DNA of 10,938 nucleotides. Origin: an uncultured Collinsella sp. GTDB taxonomy: Bacteria; Actinomycetota; Coriobacteriia; Coriobacteriales; Coriobacteriaceae. Of the stretch, positions 7,124 through 10,938 are shown in pieces. The position numbers and the translations under genes were made by a program. The DNA lies in NCBI GenBank assembly GCA_902494035.1, contig CABURV010000059.1, positions 1 to 10,938 on the forward strand, given 5' to 3'. The notes under the pieces were generated by a model. It had not been told where the DNA came from. It worked only from the letters and a program-made list of their open reading frames with translations, and made no database searches. Numbering within the stretch: position 1 is the stretch's first letter; the number at the start of each line of letters is the position of its first letter.

Positions 7124-8251
7124 ATGATCAATCGCAAGGCCATCGGTTATATCACCGCTAACTACTCTTCGACCTACGGCAGCGTGCTGCTCAAGGACCG
7201 CCCCATCGCATCCGTTCCGTTTTTGGGCCGCTACCGCCTGATTGACTTCCCGCTGTCCAGCATGATGAATGCCGGCATTAAGACCGTCGGGGTCGTCATG
7301 CCGGGCAACTACCGCTCGCTGATCGACCACGTGGGCTCGGGCAAGGACTGGGGTCTGGACCGCAAGAAGGGCGGCCTCTTCATGGTGCCCGGCAACGCGT
7401 ATGGCACCACCAAGGGCGGCATGCGCTTTCTGCTGCGCGACATCATCTCCAACAAGACGCTGTTCCAGCGCTCGGACAAGCCCTATGTTGTGATGATGGG
7501 CACCAACATCATCTTCAATATGGACCTCAACACCATCATCGACGCGCACGAGAACTCCGGTGCCCAGATGACCGTGGTGTACTGCAAGGCCACGCACAAC
7601 GTCGACGACGAGACCAAACTCGAAATTAACGAGAACGGCCGCCTGACGGGCGTGAGCGCCGGCGTCGTATACGGCGACAACGCCTCTATGGACTGCTGCA
7701 TCGTCAACCGCGAGACGTTACTCGAGATCATTGACCACTACCAGGCCGCCGACTATCTGGACCTGCTCGAGGCACTCCAGGGCGACTTTGGCAACATCGA
7801 CGTGTGCAGCTACGAGTACAAGGGCGAGGTCGTGGGCGTGTTTAGCGAGAAGTCGCTGTATCGCCGCAGCATGGACTTGCTCGACCAGACCGTGGCCGAC
7901 CAGCTCTTTGACCCCGAGCGTCCGATTCTGACCAAGGCTCACGACGTGCCGCCTTCGCGCTATGCGACCGGCAGCCACGCCTGCAACTCGATCATCTCGG
8001 CTGGCTGCATCATCAAGGGCACCGTGCGTAACTCGATCCTGTCACGCGGCGTCGTGGTCGAGGAAGGCGCCTCGGTGACCAACTCGATCATCAACCAGAG
8101 CTGCGTCATCAAGAGCGGCGCCCGCGTTGAGAATGCAATCCTGGACAAGAACAACGTGGTTCCCACCAACACCGAGCTTCGCGGCACGCCCGAGAACATC
8201 CTGGTGCTGGGAAAGGCCCCGTTAACTTCTGATATCACCAACGCGAGCTAG
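7124..8251 (+). CDS. glgD: GlgD, regulatory (non-catalytic) ADP-glucose pyrophosphorylase subunit
   Basis: A 375-residue paralogue of GlgC. The same fold is recognisable (GRYRLIDFPLSSMMNAGI, HVGSGKDWGLDR, a C-terminal beta-helix), but the catalytic parts are altered. The AGGQGSRL loop is replaced by TANYSSTYGSVLL (residues 11-23), and SGDHLYRMD by MGTNIIFNMD (125-134). This is the known signature of GlgD, which in Bacillus-type bacteria joins GlgC in a heterotetramer and changes its activity. I chose ATG 7124, not upstream alternative codons, because AAGGGGG lies 9 bases upstream and the product then begins MINRKAIGYI, as expected. The gene follows glgC by four bases. Finding GlgD in a likely actinobacterium is notable, because most actinobacteria have GlgC alone. 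Confidence 0.95.
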   Translation: MINRKAIGYITANYSSTYGSVLLKDRPIASVPFLGRYRLIDFPLSSMMNAGIKTVGVVMPGNYRSLIDHVGSGKDWGLDRKKGGLFMVPGNAYGTTKGGMRFLLRDIISNKTLFQRSDKPYVVMMGTNIIFNMDLNTIIDAHENSGAQMTVVYCKATHNVDDETKLEINENGRLTGVSAGVVYGDNASMDCCIVNRETLLEIIDHYQAADYLDLLEALQGDFGNIDVCSYEYKGEVVGVFSEKSLYRRSMDLLDQTVADQLFDPERPILTKAHDVPPSRYATGSHACNSIISAGCIIKGTVRNSILSRGVVVEEGASVTNSIINQSCVIKSGARVENAILDKNNVVPTNTELRGTPENILVLGKAPLTSDITNAS

Positions 8252-8282
8252 CTTTGGCACCGCAACATCGTTCGTAACATGT

Positions 8283-8318
8283 AGAATAGCCGCCCGGTTC
8301 GCGCCAGGCGGCTATTCT
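8283..8318 (+). promoter_or_regulatory. Perfect 12-bp hairpin between glgD and glgA
   Basis: Bases 8283-8294 pair perfectly with 8307-8318 around a 12-base loop. As in the terminator after glgA, the base of the stem is A/U-rich and the top GC-rich, but only CGAATAAAA follows, with no U-run. It ends 23 bases before the glgA start. A weak terminator or attenuator that lowers glgA expression, or an mRNA processing site, is plausible. TAGAAT (8282-8287) overlaps its left arm and resembles a -10 box, but no well-spaced -35 was found. Confidence 0.5.
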
Positions 8319-8341
8319 CGAATAAAAACATGGGAGACAAT

Positions 8342-10663
8342 ATGGCTGATTCCAGCAAAAAGATGCAGATCGTGTTTGCCTCGGCCGAGTGCGCACCGTT
8401 TGTGAAGACCGGTGGCCTGGGCGACGTGGCGGGCTCGCTGCCTGCGGCGCTTGTGCGCGCCGGCGCTGAAGTCATCGTGATGGTGCCCAAGTACGCCACC
8501 ATCAAGGACGAGTACAAGGCGCAGATGGAGCACTTCTCCGACTTTTACGTAAGCCTGGGCTGGCGCAATGAGTACTGCGGACTCGAGAAGCTCGAGCACG
8601 ACGGCGTCACCTATATGTTCATCGACAACGAGCGCTACTTTGCGCGCGACTATCCGTACGGCTTCTTTGACGACGGCGAGCGTTTTGCGTTCTTCTCGAA
8701 GGCCATCACCGAGAGCCTGCAGCACCTGCCGGCCGGCTTTGAGTGCGACATCCTGCACTGCAACGACTGGCAGACGGCACTGGCGCCCGTGTTTTTGCGC
8801 GAGTTCTACCACGGCCTGCCGCTGTACGACCGCGTCAAGACCGTGTTCTCGATCCACAACGTGGCGTTCCAGGGCCAGTTTAGCGATACCGTGATGGAGG
8901 ACATCCTGGGCGTGGCGCATATTCCGGCGGCTGCCTCGCAGCTGCGTTGCGACGCCTGCAGCATCAACTACATGCTGGGCGCGCTGCGTTATGCCGATGC
9001 CATCACCACTGTGAGCCCCACCTATGCCAACGAGATCAAGACGCCCGAGTTTGGCGAGGGCCTGGACGGTGTGCTGCGCGAGCGTTCGTACGCGCTGCAG
9101 GGTATTTTGAATGGCATCGACGTCGCGGGCTTTGATCCGGCGACCGACAAGCGCATTGCCGCCAACTACACCGTCGAGGATCGTTCTGGCAAGGCCGTGT
9201 GCAAGGCCAAGCTGCAGGAAGAGCTGGGGCTCGAGGTTCGCGACGACCGTCCGCTTATGGTCATGGTCACGCGTCTGACGCGCCAGAAGGGCATGGACCT
9301 GGTCATGTACGCGCTCGACCGCATCCTGGCCGGCGGCGTGCAGGTGGCGGTGCTGGGCACCGGCGACCGCGACTACGAGGACGGTCTACGCTACTTCCAG
9401 GACAAGTACCCCGGCACCATGGCCGCGCGCATCGAGTTCGATCCGGCGCTGTCACAGCGCATGTATGCTGCCGCCGACATGTTCCTGATGCCTTCGAAGT
9501 TTGAGCCCTGCGGCCTGTCGCAGATCATCGCGATGCGCTACGGCACCCTGCCGATTGTTCGCGAGACCGGTGGTCTGAAGGACACGGTGATCCCGTATAA
9601 CGAGTTTACCGGCGAGGGCACGGGCTTCTCGTTTAGCAACTTTAACGGCGACGAGATGGGCGACGCGGTCTTCCGCGCGGCACGCCTGTTCTGGGATAAC
9701 CGCGACGCTTGGAACCAGCTGGTCACGCAGGCCATGAGCCAGGACTTTAGCTGGACGCGTTCGGCCGATAAGTATCTGGACCTGTACTTCTTTATGCACC
9801 CGGAGATTGAGAGGCCAGCGGCTGTTGTCGACGAGCCTGAGGCTGTTGCTGAGCCGGTGGCCGCTGAGCCGGAGCCCAAAGCCAAGGCCGAGGAGAAGCC
9901 GGTTGAGGCTGAGCCCGCAAAGGGCGAGCCTGAGGTGAAGACTGAGGTTGCTCCTGAGCCCGAGCCTGAGGTGAAGCCTGCTGCGAAGCCCGCAGCTAAG
10001 AAGACCACGACCCGCAAGACGACCGCCAAGAAGGCTACGACAACCAAGGCTGCCGCGACTAAAACGACGGCTACCAAGGGAACGACCACGCGCAAGCGCA
10101 CGACCGCCGCTGCCAAGACGGACGCCGAGGCCGAGGTCGCAGAGGCCAAGCCGGCCGCCAAGGCTCCGGCAAAGACCGCTGCCAAGAAGACGACCACGAC
10201 CGCCAAGAAGGCAACAGCTGCCAAGAGAACCACGGCAACGAAGTCGACGGCCGCCAAGGCTACTGCGACCAAGGCCGCTCCGAAGGCTGCCGCAAAGCCC
10301 GCTGTCAAGGTCGAGGAAACCCCCGCCGAGCCCAAGGCCGAGGTAACTGTCGAGACAAAGCCGGCCGCCAAGACCACCACGCGCAAGCGCACCACGACGA
10401 CGACCAAAAAGACCACGACTAAGGCCTCAGCTACCAAGGCAGAGGCTAAGGTCGAGGCCAAGCCCGCAGTAAAGGCCAAGCCGGTACCAAAGGCATCCGA
10501 GGCCAAGTCCGCTGCCGTCAAAGAGGAGCCCAAGGCCGAGGTAAAGGCCAAGCCCGAGCCCTCCAAGAAGGCCCCGGTCTCCCCCGCCGCCGCGACCGAG
10601 GAAAAGGCTCCGACCAAAAAGACGTCCGTCCGCAAGGCAACGGCCACCCGCAAGCGCCGCTAA
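8342..10663 (+). CDS. glgA: Glycogen synthase (GT5) with long histone-H1-like C-terminal tail
   Basis: Transfers glucose from ADP-glucose to the non-reducing end of an alpha-1,4-glucan. The first ~490 residues are a complete GT5 enzyme: KTGGLGDVAGSLP (residues 22-34) is the N-terminal ADP-glucose loop, followed by LHCNDWQTAL, SIHNVAFQGQF, TVSPTYANEI, VTRLTRQKGMDL and FEPCGLSQIIAMRYGTLPIVRETGG with Glu388 in the acceptor-side catalytic motif. Family members usually stop near 480 residues. Here an in-frame extension brings the protein to 773, first acidic and Pro/Glu-rich, then dominated by Lys, Ala and Thr (TTTRKRTT, AAKKTTT) and ending RKRR. ATG 8342 was chosen because GGGAG lies 5 bases upstream; ATG 8330 would add four residues and lacks a ribosome site. 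It is the last gene of the operon, followed by a terminator. Confidence 0.96.
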   Translation: MADSSKKMQIVFASAECAPFVKTGGLGDVAGSLPAALVRAGAEVIVMVPKYATIKDEYKAQMEHFSDFYVSLGWRNEYCGLEKLEHDGVTYMFIDNERYFARDYPYGFFDDGERFAFFSKAITESLQHLPAGFECDILHCNDWQTALAPVFLREFYHGLPLYDRVKTVFSIHNVAFQGQFSDTVMEDILGVAHIPAAASQLRCDACSINYMLGALRYADAITTVSPTYANEIKTPEFGEGLDGVLRERSYALQGILNGIDVAGFDPATDKRIAANYTVEDRSGKAVCKAKLQEELGLEVRDDRPLMVMVTRLTRQKGMDLVMYALDRILAGGVQVAVLGTGDRDYEDGLRYFQDKYPGTMAARIEFDPALSQRMYAAADMFLMPSKFEPCGLSQIIAMRYGTLPIVRETGGLKDTVIPYNEFTGEGTGFSFSNFNGDEMGDAVFRAARLFWDNRDAWNQLVTQAMSQDFSWTRSADKYLDLYFFMHPEIERPAAVVDEPEAVAEPVAAEPEPKAKAEEKPVEAEPAKGEPEVKTEVAPEPEPEVKPAAKPAAKKTTTRKTTAKKATTTKAAATKTTATKGTTTRKRTTAAAKTDAEAEVAEAKPAAKAPAKTAAKKTTTTAKKATAAKRTTATKSTAAKATATKAAPKAAAKPAVKVEETPAEPKAEVTVETKPAAKTTTRKRTTTTTKKTTTKASATKAEAKVEAKPAVKAKPVPKASEAKSAAVKEEPKAEVKAKPEPSKKAPVSPAAATEEKAPTKKTSVRKATATRKRR
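9815..10660 (+). repeat. Repetitive coding DNA for the GlgA tail
   Basis: About 846 bases code for residues 492-773 of GlgA. Short units recur at the DNA level: ACCACGCGCAAGCGCAC occurs at 10085-10101 and 10376-10392, and GACCGCCAAGAAGGC at 10021-10035 and 10198-10212. At protein level KPAAK, TTTRK, AKKATT and EPK-E units alternate, giving acidic patches (about 492-545 and scattered later) between basic ones. It has almost no hydrophobic residues, so it is predicted disordered. Such DNA can expand and contract by slippage or recombination. Confidence 0.85.
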
Positions 10664-10686
10664 TCCGGACGATTAAAACTTAATCC

Positions 10687-10733
10687 TCAACGCAAAAGAG
10701 GGCGCTCCAACCAGGCGCCCTCTTTTGCGTTGA
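10687..10733 (+). terminator. Intrinsic terminator of the glycogen operon
   Basis: A perfect 19-bp stem (10687-10705 with 10715-10733) closes a 9-base loop, starting 24 bases after the glgA stop. The right arm carries CUCUUUUGCG and the left arm CGCAAAAGAG, so a U-run is present when read from either strand and it may act in both directions. Confidence 0.85.
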
Positions 10734-10938
10734 ACTTCTCTATTTAAAAGAGGGCCGGTTTACTACGACAAAATGACTCCGGCCGACCACGGCGGGTAAT
10801 CTACGAAATTGGCAACGCCTCTACCTGCACTGATAATTGTTCTCGGGGGAAGCGGGCACTGCGGGGCGCGGCAACGGCGCGCGATTTCCGCGTCGCAGCG
10901 CTACCCTGATGCTGAATGCCGGGACGATGACCCACTGA
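10734..10938. other. 205 bases with no supportable gene
   Basis: No open frame on either strand has both a start with a ribosome site and protein-like composition. The longest frames running to the edge are about 45 codons (minus) and 33 codons (plus, ending in TGA at 10936-10938), both Arg/Gly/Ala/Pro-rich noise. A 6-bp inverted repeat GGCCGG/CCGGCC (10753-10758/10779-10784) surrounds TTTACTACGACAAAATGACT. The second half is very GC-rich. It may be intergenic or a dispersed repeat. Confidence 0.4.

Noticed and set aside
5392..7143. 583-codon open frame antisense to the end of glgP and all of glgC
   Set aside because: Spans two real genes and the gap between them; low-complexity Val/Ala/Leu product without family features.
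8330..8341. ATG 8330 as glgA start
   Set aside because: Adds only four residues and lacks a ribosome site; the GGGAG serving ATG 8342 lies inside it.
9538..10653. 371-codon Ala/Val-rich antisense frame over the GlgA tail that looks membrane-like
   Set aside because: The Lys/Ala/Thr codons of the tail read backwards give Leu/Phe/Val/Ala/Gly codons automatically; nothing else supports a gene.
10837..10938. Short plus-strand frame ending in TGA at the window edge
   Set aside because: About 33 codons, no ribosome site, Gly/Arg/Ala-rich composition typical of GC-rich noise.

Overview
The window looks like chromosomal DNA from a GC-rich actinobacterium of the Coriobacteriia, most likely Collinsella or a close relative. 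This is inferred from codon use (mostly G/C third positions), protein sequence character and the Lys/Ala/Thr-rich tails; no database search was possible. There are no phage, transposon, CRISPR, tRNA or rRNA signals.

Layout: a HAD-superfamily phosphatase gene reads leftward (47-736). A 331-base divergent intergenic region (737-1067) holds repeated TGGTAAAAC half-sites, candidate back-to-back promoters and a structured leader. A complete rightward glycogen operon follows: glgB (branching enzyme), glgP (phosphorylase), glgC (ADP-glucose pyrophosphorylase, catalytic), glgD (non-catalytic paralogue of glgC) and glgA (glycogen synthase). A strong intrinsic terminator (10687-10733) closes it. The last ~200 bases hold no gene I can support.

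How it works: GlgC (probably tuned by GlgD) makes ADP-glucose from ATP and glucose-1-phosphate. GlgA adds the glucose to alpha-1,4 chains, GlgB inserts alpha-1,6 branches, and GlgP releases glucose-1-phosphate by phosphorolysis. Synthesis and mobilisation are thus co-transcribed. Hairpins between glgB/glgP, glgP/glgC and glgD/glgA could set the relative amounts of each enzyme. The HAD phosphatase may act on a sugar phosphate, but only its position suggests this.

The most unusual content is in the proteins. GlgA carries a ~282-residue and GlgB a ~78-residue low-complexity tail resembling eukaryotic histone H1 or bacterial AlgP-type tails, while GlgP, GlgC and GlgD have none. GlgB also has Gly in place of the normally conserved GH13 region I His. 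The paired repeats over the divergent promoters look like operators for an unidentified regulator.
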